In this document: one piece after another, positions 17,290-26,808 of the stretch
Layout: the number at the start of each line of letters is the position of its first letter
Position numbering within the stretch: the first letter of the stretch is position 1
Assembly (NCBI RefSeq): GCF_000332155.1
Contig: NZ_KB235904.1
Span: 1,262,590 to 1,326,589, forward strand
From: Kamptonema formosum PCC 6407
GTDB lineage: Bacteria; Cyanobacteriota; Cyanobacteriia; Cyanobacteriales; Microcoleaceae
Direction of reading: 5' to 3'
Length of the DNA: 64,000 nt
The notes under the pieces: model-generated
Databases searched by the model: none
What the model was told of the DNA's origin: nothing
Seen by the model: the letters and a program-made list of their open reading frames with translations, nothing else
Made by a program: the position numbers and the translations under genes

Positions 17290-18369
17290 ATGGCGATCGT
17301 ACCCATGCGGCTACTGCTGGATCACGCGGCGGAAAACGGTTATGGCATTCCTGCTTACAATGTAAACAACATGGAGCAGATTCAGGCTATCATGCGGGCG
17401 GCGGATGAAACCAATAGCCCCGTAATCCTGCAAGCTTCTCGCGGTGCTCGTTCTTATGCTGGCGAAAACTTCTTACGCCATTTGATTTTGGCTGCTGTGG
17501 AAACTTACCCCCACATCCCCATTGTCATGCACCAAGATCATGGTAATGCTCCCGGTACTTGCTATTCGGCGATTCGCAACGGTTTTACCAGCGTGATGAT
17601 GGATGGTTCTTTGGAAGCAGATGCTAAGACTCCTGCTAGCTACGAATACAACGTCAATGTTACCAGCGAAGTTGTGAAAGTAGCTCACTCCATTGGCGTT
17701 AGCGTGGAAGGCGAACTGGGCTGTTTGGGTTCTCTGGAAACTGGTATGGGTGAAGCTGAAGATGGTCACGGTGCTGAGGGTGTACTCTCTCACGACCAAT
17801 TGTTAACTGACCCTGACCAAGCTGTGGATTTCGTTGAGCAAACTCAGGTTGATGCTTTAGCCGTTGCGATCGGTACTTCTCACGGTGCTTACAAGTTTAC
17901 TCGTAAGCCAACTGGTGAAGTTTTAGCAATTAGCCGCATTGAAGAAATTCACCGCCGCTTACCGAATACTCACTTGGTAATGCACGGTTCCTCTTCTGTT
18001 CCTGAAGATTTGCTGGCTTTGATCAACCAGTATGGCGGTAAGATCCGGGAAACTTACGGTGTACCTGTCGAAGAAATCCAAAAGGGAATTCAAAGCGGTG
18101 TCCGCAAGATTAATATTGACACTGACAACCGTTTGGCGATTACTGCTGCGGTGCGTGAAGCTTTGGCTGCTAAGCCTGAAGAGTTCGATCCTCGCCACTT
18201 TATGAAGCCTTCGATTAAGTATATGCAGAAGGTTTGTAGCGATCGCTATCAGTCTTTTGGTGCTGCTGGTCATGGTACTAATATCAAGCAAATTTCTCTG
18301 GATGATTTTGCAGCTAAGTATGCTAAGGGCGAACTGAAAGCTATTTCTAAGAGCGCTGTGACTGCCTAA
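17290..18369 (+). CDS. fbaA: Class II fructose-1,6-bisphosphate aldolase
   Basis: A 359-residue zinc-dependent aldolase that joins glyceraldehyde-3-phosphate and dihydroxyacetone phosphate. In cyanobacteria it also makes sedoheptulose-1,7-bisphosphate for the Calvin cycle. Visible motifs are the metal-binding MHQDHGN (His81, His84 region), [15 protein letters not shown], and the phosphate-binding NIDTDNR and HGSSS. Length matches the cyanobacterial class II enzyme. The start at 17290 is set by the AGGAGG seven bases upstream. Codon use is cleaner than in the neighbours, as expected for a highly expressed gene. A terminator follows at 18415. Confidence 0.95.
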   Translation: MAIVPMRLLLDHAAENGYGIPAYNVNNMEQIQAIMRAADETNSPVILQASRGARSYAGENFLRHLILAAVETYPHIPIVMHQDHGNAPGTCYSAIRNGFTSVMMDGSLEADAKTPASYEYNVNVTSEVVKVAHSIGVSVEGELGCLGSLETGMGEAEDGHGAEGVLSHDQLLTDPDQAVDFVEQTQVDALAVAIGTSHGAYKFTRKPTGEVLAISRIEEIHRRLPNTHLVMHGSSSVPEDLLALINQYGGKIRETYGVPVEEIQKGIQSGVRKINIDTDNRLAITAAVREALAAKPEEFDPRHFMKPSIKYMQKVCSDRYQSFGAAGHGTNIKQISLDDFAAKYAKGELKAISKSAVTA

Positions 18370-18414
18370 GAGTTATAGATTTTAGATCGTATCTAAGGTC
18401 TAAAGGATAATTTG

Positions 18415-18445
18415 CCGGGTGGCTTTTGGGCTACTCGGTTTTTTA
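18415..18445 (+). terminator. Intrinsic terminator of the aldolase gene
   Basis: CCGGGTGGC (18415-18423) pairs with GCTACTCGG (18430-18438) using G-T pairs, and TTTTTT follows at 18439-18444. It sits 46 bases after the aldolase stop codon. Confidence 0.8.
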
Positions 18446-18469
18446 TTGTTTGGAATCAAGATGAACTAT

Positions 18470-18560
18470 AGCAGGAGGCAGGAGGCAGGAGGAAGGAGGA
18501 AAATGCAATCAAAGAAATGGTTTGGGCGATCGAGAATGTCTTAACCGTTGTGGCGGTTGC
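18470..18560. repeat. GCAGGAG array and AACCG hairpin repeat
   Basis: Short GCAGGAG heptamer units (18471-18500) are followed by AACCGTTGTGGCGGTTGCTATA (18543-18564), one of the small hairpin repeats seen at 10408 and 17113. The rest of the 370-base spacer before the adaptor gene is AT-rich with no gene. Confidence 0.6.
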
Positions 18561-18743
18561 TATACCTTAAAAGATACAAATAAAAATTTGTAATATTTTG
18601 AAATAAAGAGCTATAATTCTTTATATAGGCTAGCTAAGACGATTGCCCGAAATCACCCAAATGGGTGAATCTGAGAGAGGATGCGCGATCGCCACTGCCA
18701 ACCTTATGCTGAAAGTAATCCTGAGTTTAAATAGTGAGTCGGT

Positions 18744-20414
18744 ATGATCGTTAGCCATGACAAGCAAACTGCTGCTCAGGTCAAAGTGAAAGATTCTAAA
18801 CCCTTTGAACCGCAGCCTCCTAAGAAACCCACTCGTAAATTTAATCGGTGGGCGATCGGACTGCTTGCAGCAGGTTTGCTGGCTGTACCAACTACCATAT
18901 ATATAGTCAAAAGTCAAGCTAAACCACAGGCGGATATTATTCAATCTCTGACTGTCCCAGTTGAGGCGCAAAACCTGACTGTGCGAATTACGAGCTCAGG
19001 GACAGTCCAGCCAGTACAGAGAGTCAACCTGAGTCCGAAAACCTCTGGCCGGATAGCGGAATTGTACGTCGAACAAGGCGATCGCGTACAGCAGGGACAA
19101 TTGATCGCCCGCATGGAAAGTCGCGACATAGAAGCCCAACTGATGCAAGCTCAAGCACGTCTAGCTAGCGCGATCGCCAAACTAGACCAACTTCAAGCCG
19201 GGAACCGCCCAGAAGAAATCGTCCAAGCTCAAGCTCGGTTAGAGCAAATTGAAGCCAATCTAGCACAACTGCGATCGGGTAGCCGTTCCGAAGAAGTCGC
19301 CCAAAGTCAAGCTAGTTTAAATGAAGCCCAAGCCCGTTTAGCAAATGCTCAATCAGGGAGTTTATTACAAGAAATAGCCCAAGCAAAATCTCAAATTGAA
19401 GCCAATAAAGCCGCAGCCGAACTGACAGCTCAACGCTTAACTCGAAATCAGGATTTAGTGGAAGAAGGTGCAATTTCTCAAGATCAATTTGAGGAGTATA
19501 AAAAAGAAGACCGCACTGCTAGAGCGAATGTACAGGAAGCTGAAAGGCGCTTACAACAATTACAAGAAAATCGGCGATCGCAGATCCAACAATTGCAAGC
19601 CGCCGTCGAACAACAGCGACAAGCCTTAAACCAAAAACAGAACGGTACTCGCCCCGAAGAAATTACTAGAGCCGAAGCCGAAGTTACAGAAGCTAGGAGC
19701 AAGTTAGCCCAGCTTGTTAATGGTAGTCGCCCTGAAGAAATTGCTGCCGCTAAAGCAAATGTAGCAGAAGTAAATGCCCAAGTTAGTTACTATAAAGTCC
19801 AGTTAGAAGATAGCAGAATTCGCGCTCCTTTTGGAGGAATTATTACCCAAAGATACGCTATTCAAGGAGCATTTGTAACTCCCACTACTTCAGCCTCGGC
19901 TACTGACTCTGCAACTTCCACCTCTGTTGTTGCTCTAGCGCGAGACTTGGAAGTTTTAGCTAAAGTACCAGAGTCAGATATCGGTCAAATTAAACCCGGT
20001 CAAGTCGTAGAGATTGTAGCAGATGCTTATCCCGATCAAGTGTTTACAGGGAAAGTTAAATTAATCGCTCCCGAAGCGGTGAAAGAACGAGATGTGACTT
20101 TATTTCAAGTCAGAGTAGCTATTGATAAAGGCAAAGACTTGTTGCAGTCGGGAATGAATGTCGATCTCAGGTTTGTAGGTCAACAACTGAACAATGCTTT
20201 AGTTGTACCGACAGTAGCGATCGTTACTAGCAAAGGCAATACGGGGGTGCTAATTCCTGATGAGAAAAGTAAACCTAAGTTTCAACCAGTTACTATTGGT
20301 TCTACTATTGGCAACAAAATTCAAATACTTGAAGGAGTCAAAGCAGGCGATCGCATTTTTGTTGAACTTCCTGAAGGACAAAAATTAGATGACATCATTA
20401 AAAATCGTAAATAG
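18744..20414 (+). CDS. HlyD/MacA-type periplasmic adaptor of an efflux system
   Basis: A 556-residue membrane fusion protein. The N-terminus is cytoplasmic, with one membrane segment at about residues 35-56 (AIGLLAAGLLAVPTTIYIV). It is followed by the lipoyl half-motif (SGRIAELYVEQGDRVQQGQ), then a long coiled coil with repeated NRPEEIVQAQARL / SRPEEIAAAKANV segments, the second lipoyl half with RAPFGGIITQRYAIQGAFV, and beta-barrel domains. Such adaptors link an inner-membrane ABC permease to an outer-membrane channel. The permease gene follows 396 bases downstream. The coiled coil contains several near-copies of one another, suggesting internal duplication. Substrate is unknown. Confidence 0.88.
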   Translation: MIVSHDKQTAAQVKVKDSKPFEPQPPKKPTRKFNRWAIGLLAAGLLAVPTTIYIVKSQAKPQADIIQSLTVPVEAQNLTVRITSSGTVQPVQRVNLSPKTSGRIAELYVEQGDRVQQGQLIARMESRDIEAQLMQAQARLASAIAKLDQLQAGNRPEEIVQAQARLEQIEANLAQLRSGSRSEEVAQSQASLNEAQARLANAQSGSLLQEIAQAKSQIEANKAAAELTAQRLTRNQDLVEEGAISQDQFEEYKKEDRTARANVQEAERRLQQLQENRRSQIQQLQAAVEQQRQALNQKQNGTRPEEITRAEAEVTEARSKLAQLVNGSRPEEIAAAKANVAEVNAQVSYYKVQLEDSRIRAPFGGIITQRYAIQGAFVTPTTSASATDSATSTSVVALARDLEVLAKVPESDIGQIKPGQVVEIVADAYPDQVFTGKVKLIAPEAVKERDVTLFQVRVAIDKGKDLLQSGMNVDLRFVGQQLNNALVVPTVAIVTSKGNTGVLIPDEKSKPKFQPVTIGSTIGNKIQILEGVKAGDRIFVELPEGQKLDDIIKNRK

Positions 20415-20617
20415 GTAATGGTTAATTGTTAGTTGTTATTTGTTAATTGTTAGTTGTTGCTTGTTCGCGATCGAGTATTAAAAACAGGCAATGACTACAA
20501 TTGGTAGTAGTGGCTTTAGCTAATTTATTCTATTCTATAAATTGAGCAGCTACAGCCACTAAAGACGAGCATAAGAGTTTATTTATGTGTGTCTATTTAA
20601 CCACAACAACTAATAAC

Positions 20618-20741
20618 TAAGTAGGTGGGCATAAATAAACGTAAGGTGGGCGCTCGCCGAAACCATATTAGCGAATCGTGACAAATTTTTGCGGCGAGCG
20701 CCCACTCTACAAGTTAGCGTTTATTTATGCCCGACTACTTA
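20618..20741. mobile_element. MITE-like 124-bp inverted-repeat element
   Basis: The left end TAAGTAGGTGGGCATAAA and right end, read in inverse as TAAGTAGTCGGGCATAAA, form about 24-bp imperfect terminal repeats. Nearer the centre, GTGGGCGCTCGCCG and CGGCGAGCGCCCAC are a perfect 14-bp pair. The almost complete palindrome lacks coding capacity and lies between the adaptor and permease genes. It is flanked on both sides by CAACAACTAACAA-type repeats. Confidence 0.75.
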
Positions 20742-20810
20742 ACAACCAACAACTAACAACCAACAACTAACAATTAACCACAAACAACCAACAACTAACA
20801 ATTAACAAAA

Positions 20811-22028
20811 ATGGATATTATTGAAAGCGTAAAAATGGCGACAACAACATTAATGGCTAACAAGCTTCGTAGTAGCCTGACAATGTTAGGAATTATCATC
20901 GGCAATGCTTCCGTAATTGCGATGATCGGCATCGGTGAAGGAGCTCAGAAATATGTGAGCGAACAAGTTAACTCTCTAGGGCCAAACCTGCTATTTGTAA
21001 TTCCGGGGAGCCCAGATGCACAGCGTCGTCCCGTTGTTCCACCCCTGACATTAGTGCTCGCAGATGCAGAGGCGATCGCACAGCAAGTTCCCTCTGTCGA
21101 AGAAGTCGCCCCCACCCTCAACGACAGTCAACTTGTCACCTACCGCAGTAACAACGCTTCCAGTTCCATCATCGGGACAACACCGCAATTTCTTTCAGTA
21201 AGAAGTTTTGACGTTGCTAAGGGTAGATTTATCACAGATTTGGACTTAAAACGGCAGGAAAATGTAGTAGCTTTGGGCTCAGAAATAGCCCAGAGATTAT
21301 TTGGTGATGTGCAACCAATTGGTCAATATGTCCGCATCAAAAATAACACTTTTCAAGTAATAGGAGTCATGCAGCCCAAGGGTTCAACTTTTGGTGATAA
21401 CCAAGATATGAACGTATTTGTACCGCTGACAACAATGGCAAATAGAATAGTTGGACGTTCATCTCCCTACGGTATTAGAGTAACATTTATTTCAGTTTCC
21501 GTTAAAGATGAAACCCAGATGAAAGCAGCCCAGTTTCAGATTGAAAATCTGCTGCGGCTGCGGCATAAAATTACTAAAGACGATGATTTTACCGTTCGCA
21601 ACCAACAGGATTTACAAAATACTTTGGGAGGAATAACGGGAGCGCTCAAATTAATGTTAGCTGCCGTTGCCAGTATTTCCCTATTTGTTGGCGGAATTGG
21701 GATTATGAATATCATGCTAGTTTCCGTTACTGAACGCACTCAAGAAATAGGTTTGCGGAAAGCGATCGGTGCATCTAGGCAAGATATTTTGATTCAATTT
21801 ATGATTGAATCGGTGATTTTGTCGGCGGCTGGAGGTGCGATCGGTACGATGATTGGTGTTGGTGGCGTGATGGTAGTTGGTGCGATTAGTCCCCTGCAAG
21901 CAGGAGTTTCCCCAGTTGCGATCGCATTAGCTGTAGGTGTTTCCGGTGGTATCGGTTTATTTTTCGGTGTCGTTCCCGCACGACAAGCTGCTAAATTAGA
22001 CCCGATTGTGGCTTTAAGAACTGCTTAG
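20811..22028 (+). CDS. MacB/FtsX-type ABC transporter permease
   Basis: A 405-residue permease with an N-terminal membrane segment (LTMLGIIIGNASVIAMIGIG), a large MacB-type periplasmic domain (about 45-240) and three C-terminal membrane segments forming the FtsX domain. That domain includes the MLVSVTERTQEIGLRKAIGA motif typical of MacB/LolC proteins. MacB of enterobacteria is fused to its ATPase, whereas this protein has none. No ATPase gene lies between it and the adaptor. The pair probably uses an ATPase encoded elsewhere. Likely role: tripartite export of a peptide, lipid or glycolipid (DevBCA-like). Confidence 0.88.
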   Translation: MDIIESVKMATTTLMANKLRSSLTMLGIIIGNASVIAMIGIGEGAQKYVSEQVNSLGPNLLFVIPGSPDAQRRPVVPPLTLVLADAEAIAQQVPSVEEVAPTLNDSQLVTYRSNNASSSIIGTTPQFLSVRSFDVAKGRFITDLDLKRQENVVALGSEIAQRLFGDVQPIGQYVRIKNNTFQVIGVMQPKGSTFGDNQDMNVFVPLTTMANRIVGRSSPYGIRVTFISVSVKDETQMKAAQFQIENLLRLRHKITKDDDFTVRNQQDLQNTLGGITGALKLMLAAVASISLFVGGIGIMNIMLVSVTERTQEIGLRKAIGASRQDILIQFMIESVILSAAGGAIGTMIGVGGVMVVGAISPLQAGVSPVAIALAVGVSGGIGLFFGVVPARQAAKLDPIVALRTA

Positions 22029-22186
22029 AATTTCAAGGGTGCGCGATCGGCTTAAAGGGTAGGGGATGGCTAGGCTTTAGATTAAGAGCGATCGCCCACA
22101 TCTTCCTACTCGATAGAATCCCCAGTAATCTAAAAGTGCGATCGCCCTCAATAAAAGTCAAAAAACTTTCACTCACCACCCACAAT

Positions 22187-23584
22187 CTAAAAGTTATTAG
22201 ATCTCCCCTGACTACCCTTTCTCTTCAACCAATCCTTACCCAACTTAATCGTCACATCCGATCGCAAACTCCCCGTACTCTCAACCACAACCTCCCCAAA
22301 ACCCAAAGACTGGCGAATCGCCTCAGCACCCTTAACATTCCCATCTTGAGCCACAATCCGAGTCACCGCCAAAGGTTCAGGCCAAGAGTTCCCTAGTCGC
22401 ACATTCTCATAGCCAGCTTCAGACAACATACTCACAAACCCATCAGTAGCCGCATCATCTCCCGTACTATCTAAAACAGCCACCCTCAATAATTTCGGGT
22501 CTACATTTTCCACTCCCCAGGAATTAGTACCAAAATCAAAGTGTTGAGCCATCAGAGTCTCGACAGCAGTTTCATCAGGTAGCCAATAACTGGCCTTAAA
22601 CTCCTTGGGATCGCTAAACTCTCCCGGAACCATCAACATCTGTATCCCAGAACGGTCAGTGTGAGTACCAAAACCAACTAAAGCTACTAATTCCTCAATA
22701 CTCAAATTTGTATCAATATGAGACTGAATTACGGACAAAACTTTCGGCAATTTCGATACCAAACTTAAATTGAGTTCCTGCTCCATAAAAGCCCGCATCA
22801 AAAGTTGCTGCCGCTGCACTCGTCCAATATCCCCTAAATCATCATGGCGGTAAAGTAGATACTGCACGATTTGCTCCCCTGTCAGATGTTGCTTACCAGC
22901 CTTTAAATCGATGTACAAATGCTGGCTTTCATCTATATACTTCATGTCTTTAGGGACATACATAGTCAAGCCACCCAGGGCATCTACCAAGCTCTTTATC
23001 CCTTGAACATTAACAATTACATAGCGGTCAATTCCCACACCACCCAGGAGCGAACTTACCGACTTTGCTGCCAAGGCCGGGCCCCCATAATAATTCGCCT
23101 CATTAATTTTGCTCAGCCCCCTCCCCTCAATATCAGTTCGAGTATCTCGCGGGATAGAAAGCAAGCTTAACTTTTTGTTCTGAGGGTCAAATCTCACCAA
23201 CAGCATCGTATCCGTTAGCCCCTTAAAAGAGTTAACCCAAGTGAAATATCCCGGACTATCTTTAGGCGGCTCATCCAAGTCTGAACTCAGAACCTTGAGC
23301 CCCAACACTAAAATATTTACCGGGCGAGTGAGTTCTGGCATCCTCATGTTCATTTTTGCCAGATCCCCTTGAGAAAATACCGCAGCTTCTTCGGGACTCA
23401 ACTGCTGCTGCTGAAGCGGTGTAGTAGAAAGAGATACTGCTAGCAGGGCTCCGGCTGTGGCGGAAAGCATCGCCACTCCTGCCAAACCAAAACCAAACCC
23501 CAGCCAACGTCCTCGGTTAGATTGGGGAGATTTTTTCACGAAAGGTTGACCATTTGTTTGCTTTCTAGGGTCTGGATTTTGCAT
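22187..23584 (-). CDS. LCP (LytR-CpsA-Psr) family cell-wall polymer ligase with LytR_C domain
   Basis: The protein has about 465 residues. One membrane segment near the N-terminus (LGFGFGLAGVAMLSATAGALLAVSL) is followed by the LCP domain, with MLLVRFDPQNKKLSLLSIPRD, DIEGRGLSKINEAN and YVIVNVQGIKSLVDALGG motifs. These carry the Arg and Asp residues that bind pyrophosphate lipids. A C-terminal LytR_C domain (VAVLDSTGD...GAEAIRQSLGFGEVVV) follows. LCP enzymes attach polysaccharides from lipid carriers to peptidoglycan. I used the ATG at 23584; in-frame GTG/TTG starts up to 23617 are possible, with GAGGAAG nearby. Confidence 0.85.
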   Translation of the reverse strand: MQNPDPRKQTNGQPFVKKSPQSNRGRWLGFGFGLAGVAMLSATAGALLAVSLSTTPLQQQQLSPEEAAVFSQGDLAKMNMRMPELTRPVNILVLGLKVLSSDLDEPPKDSPGYFTWVNSFKGLTDTMLLVRFDPQNKKLSLLSIPRDTRTDIEGRGLSKINEANYYGGPALAAKSVSSLLGGVGIDRYVIVNVQGIKSLVDALGGLTMYVPKDMKYIDESQHLYIDLKAGKQHLTGEQIVQYLLYRHDDLGDIGRVQRQQLLMRAFMEQELNLSLVSKLPKVLSVIQSHIDTNLSIEELVALVGFGTHTDRSGIQMLMVPGEFSDPKEFKASYWLPDETAVETLMAQHFDFGTNSWGVENVDPKLLRVAVLDSTGDDAATDGFVSMLSEAGYENVRLGNSWPEPLAVTRIVAQDGNVKGAEAIRQSLGFGEVVVESTGSLRSDVTIKLGKDWLKRKGSQGRSNNF

Positions 23585-23718
23585 TTTCTGAGCTGACACG
23601 GGCTTCCTCACACACAAAAAGAATTAATAAAAATAGTGGCACTTTGTAGTATCAACCTGGAAACTCCATTAATCAATAGGTTTTGATTTTTAGATTGCCC
23701 TCAATTATGCACCCTCAA

Positions 23719-24093
23719 CTATGATAGATGCTTGCCTAGCATTTGCTCAGCTACGCGGCTAATTCCAGGTAGCCAAAGGGGTTGGCGTTTCCAGACCCGA
23801 ATCATTAGCCCCAAGGTGACGATAAAATAGCTGGTGGTAAGCACGCTACTCGTTAATAACAAGGGTATCGTCCAAGATTCCGCAGAGATGGCTCCAGTTT
23901 CCAAGAGAATATGCCCTGAGAGCCAACCCAAAGCTAGGACAATCGCTAATCGGCTGGCGGCTCTGTGTTGGGGGCTTCCTTGACGACGGTAAAGCGTCCA
24001 CAGGGCCGGGAAAAAGCCGACGATCGGAGTCAATAACACAAACAGTTGCAGGCGGTTCAGATCCGAATTTTCTAAGGGGTCTGTATTTTTCAT
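23719..24093 (-). CDS. Small cyanobacterial membrane protein, unknown function
   Basis: A 124-residue protein with about three hydrophobic segments (LFVLLTPIVGFFPALWTLY, LAIVLALGWLSGHILLE, IPLLLTSSVLTTSYFIVTLGLMI) and a basic stretch after the last one. I know no named family. It is transcribed away from the epimerase gene at 24213, with a 119-base divergent spacer, and lies just upstream of the LCP gene on the same strand, so a joint envelope role is possible but unproven. An overlapping frame at 23846-24253 is a shadow. Confidence 0.6.
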   Translation of the reverse strand: MKNTDPLENSDLNRLQLFVLLTPIVGFFPALWTLYRRQGSPQHRAASRLAIVLALGWLSGHILLETGAISAESWTIPLLLTSSVLTTSYFIVTLGLMIRVWKRQPLWLPGISRVAEQMLGKHLS

Positions 24094-24212
24094 TTCCAGC
24101 AGAGGAGAACAAAGCAGGATTTAACTGATGGATTGTCGGTGGCGATCGCAGATGATATCCACATTTTGATACACTCAATACAGCACGCAGACGCAGGAGA
24201 GTATCCTTAGCC

Positions 24213-24914
24213 ATGACCCAATCCCGCAAATCGACTGTTATTTCTCCATCCATATTATCAGCAGATTTCAGCCGGCTCGGAGATGAAATTCGAGCAGTAG
24301 ATCTGGCTGGGGCCGACTGGATTCACGTTGATGTGATGGACGGTCGTTTCGTTCCTAATATTACTATTGGCCCCCTGATTGTTGAGGCAATTCGCCCCGT
24401 TACCAGCAAGCCTCTGGACGTTCACTTGATGATAGTGGAACCTGAGAAATACGTCGAGGATTTTGCTAAGGCGGGTGCTGATATTATCTCGGTTCACGCT
24501 GAACATAATGCCTCTCCTCACTTACACCGCACTCTCGGCCAAATCCGCGAACTGGGTAAGCAGGCGGGTGTAGTGCTAAATCCTTCGACTCCTTTGGAGT
24601 TGATCGAGCACGTACTCGAACTGTGCGATCTGATCTTGATTATGAGTGTCAATCCGGGCTTTGGCGGTCAGAGTTTCATTCCGACGGTGGTGCCGAAAAT
24701 TCGCAAACTTCGCCAGATGTGCGATGAAAGAGGCCTTGACCCCTGGATTGAGGTGGATGGCGGTCTAAAAGTTGATAATACTTGGCAGGTTTTGGAAGCG
24801 GGAGCAAATGCGATCGTTGCTGGTTCCGCTGTGTTTAAGGCTAAGGATTATGCAGCCGCGATCGAAGGCATTCGCCATAGCAAGCGTCCAACTCCTGAAT
24901 TGGCAGCAGTTTAA
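24213..24914 (+). CDS. rpe: Ribulose-phosphate 3-epimerase
   Basis: A 233-residue TIM-barrel enzyme that converts ribulose-5-phosphate and xylulose-5-phosphate in the Calvin cycle and pentose phosphate pathway. Clear motifs are [11 protein letters not shown] at the N-terminus, [41 protein letters not shown] and [10 protein letters not shown], which together hold the metal-binding His/Asp residues and the phosphate loop. Length and start fit the family. It is immediately followed by simple repeats. Confidence 0.95.
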   Translation: MTQSRKSTVISPSILSADFSRLGDEIRAVDLAGADWIHVDVMDGRFVPNITIGPLIVEAIRPVTSKPLDVHLMIVEPEKYVEDFAKAGADIISVHAEHNASPHLHRTLGQIRELGKQAGVVLNPSTPLELIEHVLELCDLILIMSVNPGFGGQSFIPTVVPKIRKLRQMCDERGLDPWIEVDGGLKVDNTWQVLEAGANAIVAGSAVFKAKDYAAAIEGIRHSKRPTPELAAV

Positions 24915-25150
24915 GAAGGAAGAAGGAAGAAGGAAGAAGGAAGAAGGAAGAGGGTAAAATTTAGCAATTTTGACTTTTGACTTCTTTCTTTCTTGTTTTT
25001 CTTACCAGGCTAGAGTCGGGGAACCCATTGATAAGTAGTTGGACAACAATAAATAATGTCATTGCGAGTTAACAATTAGCCATTAGCCATTAGCCATTAG
25101 CCATTAGCCATTAGCCATTACCAATTACCAATTAACAATTCCCAATTACC
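24913..25150. repeat. GGAAGAA and GCCATTA/CAATTAC heptamer arrays
   Basis: GAAGGAA units follow the rpe stop (24913-24952). Further on, GCCATTA is repeated six to seven times (25078-25121) and then turns into CAATTAC/CAATTCC units up to the stop of the DsbA-like gene. No gene or terminator is evident. Confidence 0.85.
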
Positions 25151-25159
25151 AATTCCCAA

Positions 25160-25948
25160 TTACTTAGAAACTTTCGCCAAAATGCTCTCCATTTCGGATA
25201 GTTCAACAGCACCAGAGAAGGTTTCTCCCTTCAAGATAAAGAAGGGAGTACCGTCAATTCCTAATGTTTGAGCTATTTGAATGTCTTTCTGAATGGCGGC
25301 GGCGGCGGCAGGGCTATTTCTGTCGCTATTAAACTTCTCTAAATTCAGATTTAGATTTTTCGCGATCGCGCTATACAACTCTTCGCTCAACTGTTGTTGT
25401 TGCTCGAACAAAGCGTTATGATACTCCCAAAATTTCCCTTGCTGCTGAGCTGCCCAAGCTGCCTTCGCGGCTGGTAGCGCTTGCGGGTGAATTTGAACCA
25501 GGGGAAAATGTTTGAATGCTAAAGTAACTTTGTCCTGGTGTTTTGCCATAAACTGATTGACTGTATTGTGAGCTCTGCTGCAAAAGGGACATTGAAAGTC
25601 AGAGAACTCTATGAGAACAATTTTCTGCGAAGGTGAACCAGTAGTAGGAGAATCTGCGATCGCAGCTTGAGGATTATTTTTTACTTGCTCCAAAAATGAC
25701 TGCCTAGCCGATCGCAATCGATCTTGTTGTTGTTGCTGGTACGCCTGTACTGACTCCAAAATTACTTCGGGATTTTCGCGGATAATTTGTAAGACTTGCT
25801 CCTTTAATTTGCCTTCTGGTTGTTGAGTATTATTAGCTGATTGGGCGGAGGGCGAACAACCGATTAAAGTCAGGCAAACTATTAAAAGTGCTGCTAGTGA
25901 GAAAACTTGCAGGCGATAGAGTTGATTCCGCATAGACGATATGTTCAT
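25160..25948 (-). CDS. DsbA-like thioredoxin-fold lipoprotein
   Basis: A 262-residue exported thiol oxidoreductase. A lipoprotein signal ends in LIGC (C31). A helical, Gln-rich segment (about 60-95) precedes the thioredoxin fold with the catalytic CPFC (C120/C123, in FSDFQCPFCSRAH) and the cis-Pro loop GTPFFI. The family (DsbA/BdbD-like, Thioredoxin_4) forms or isomerises disulfides in exported proteins. Several exported proteins in this window have paired cysteines. It is transcribed singly or with the genes upstream; a terminator at 26050-26077 separates it from the gene at 26128. Confidence 0.88.
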   Translation of the reverse strand: MNISSMRNQLYRLQVFSLAALLIVCLTLIGCSPSAQSANNTQQPEGKLKEQVLQIIRENPEVILESVQAYQQQQQDRLRSARQSFLEQVKNNPQAAIADSPTTGSPSQKIVLIEFSDFQCPFCSRAHNTVNQFMAKHQDKVTLAFKHFPLVQIHPQALPAAKAAWAAQQQGKFWEYHNALFEQQQQLSEELYSAIAKNLNLNLEKFNSDRNSPAAAAAIQKDIQIAQTLGIDGTPFFILKGETFSGAVELSEMESILAKVSK

Positions 25949-26036
25949 AACAAATGTGAAACTCTAAATTTTCAATCTCAGGGGCAAATCAATTTAAATA
26001 TACCTTAGATATTGCTGGTAACGCCGCCCTCTGGGT

Positions 26037-26077
26037 GTTGCAAAAGAAAAGAGCGATCGCACTGATGCGATCGCTCT
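26037..26077 (-). terminator. Terminator built from HIP1 half-palindromes
   Basis: AGAGCGATCGCA (26050-26061) and TGCGATCGCTCT (26066-26077) form a perfect 12-bp stem with a CTGA loop. Reading on the minus strand, a TTTTCTTTTG run follows. It lies just past the 3' end of the 26128-26640 gene. The stem contains the HIP1 octamer GCGATCGC on each side. Confidence 0.8.
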
Positions 26078-26127
26078 GGATTTCCCGGAAAACTTAGTTA
26101 ACTCTCAAGCCGCCTCTCAACTTAATC

Positions 26128-26640
26128 CTAGCGGCGATTGCTTAGCCACTTAGCGGCGACAATTCCCAAAATACCCGCAACAATCGGATTGCCCAAAAAC
26201 TTCATCAAACTGGGCTGATCTGCCAACACTTCGCGGAAAATATCGGGGTGGGAGTGGTAGGTAAACGATGCCAACCTCGCCACATCATCAGCAGTCATGT
26301 GGTTCGGATTGTGAGTCGAAAGTCCTAGCTGTTGCTCTAAAGCGCGATCGCTCAGTCCTTTCTTGCTCAAATGCTTAAAGAATTCCCGCGCCACATCATC
26401 CCGTTCATTCGGTTTAATTTGCGCGATCGCCTTTTGCAACTCCGGCTCTAATTGAGCAGGCGAAACGTTATCATGGTGCAAAGATTGACCGAATAACTGT
26501 CTGCGCTGAGCTGGAGTAGTCCGCTGAGCAAAGTCATCAAAATTTTCGTATTCGTCGGCCGATACTGCCGGCATTTCTTCAGTATTTCCGTGCGACAAAT
26601 CGTTCATGATTTGACGTTTGTATTGGTCGCTGGTAGCCAT
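26128..26640 (-). CDS. Cyanobacterial hypothetical protein with C-terminal hydrophobic tail
   Basis: A 170-residue protein. The start at 26640 (MATSDQYKRQIM) is set by a GGAGAA site nine bases upstream; the TTG further upstream is part of that site. The protein is hydrophilic and helical. It has a conserved-looking ADEYENFDDFAQRTTPAQRRQLF block, a central DDVAREFFKHLSKKG, and a final hydrophobic stretch (FLGNPIVAGILGIVAAKWL) followed by SNRR, which suggests tail anchoring. I recognise it only as a cyanobacterial protein of unknown function. Its neighbours suggest a stress or envelope context. Confidence 0.65.
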   Translation of the reverse strand: MATSDQYKRQIMNDLSHGNTEEMPAVSADEYENFDDFAQRTTPAQRRQLFGQSLHHDNVSPAQLEPELQKAIAQIKPNERDDVAREFFKHLSKKGLSDRALEQQLGLSTHNPNHMTADDVARLASFTYHSHPDIFREVLADQPSLMKFLGNPIVAGILGIVAAKWLSNRR

Positions 26641-26808
26641 GATATTTTTCTCCAATTTTCAAAACTTATGCGTCTCAATCTGTAATTCAGAAATTACGCT
26701 CTCGGCTGCGAGTGGAAGATTACTTCGCTTAGCTCGCCCTGACAACAATTAGACTTGTAATTAATTCCCTAAGTCTTAAATTACTTAAGCCTTACTCGCT
26801 TAAATGAC

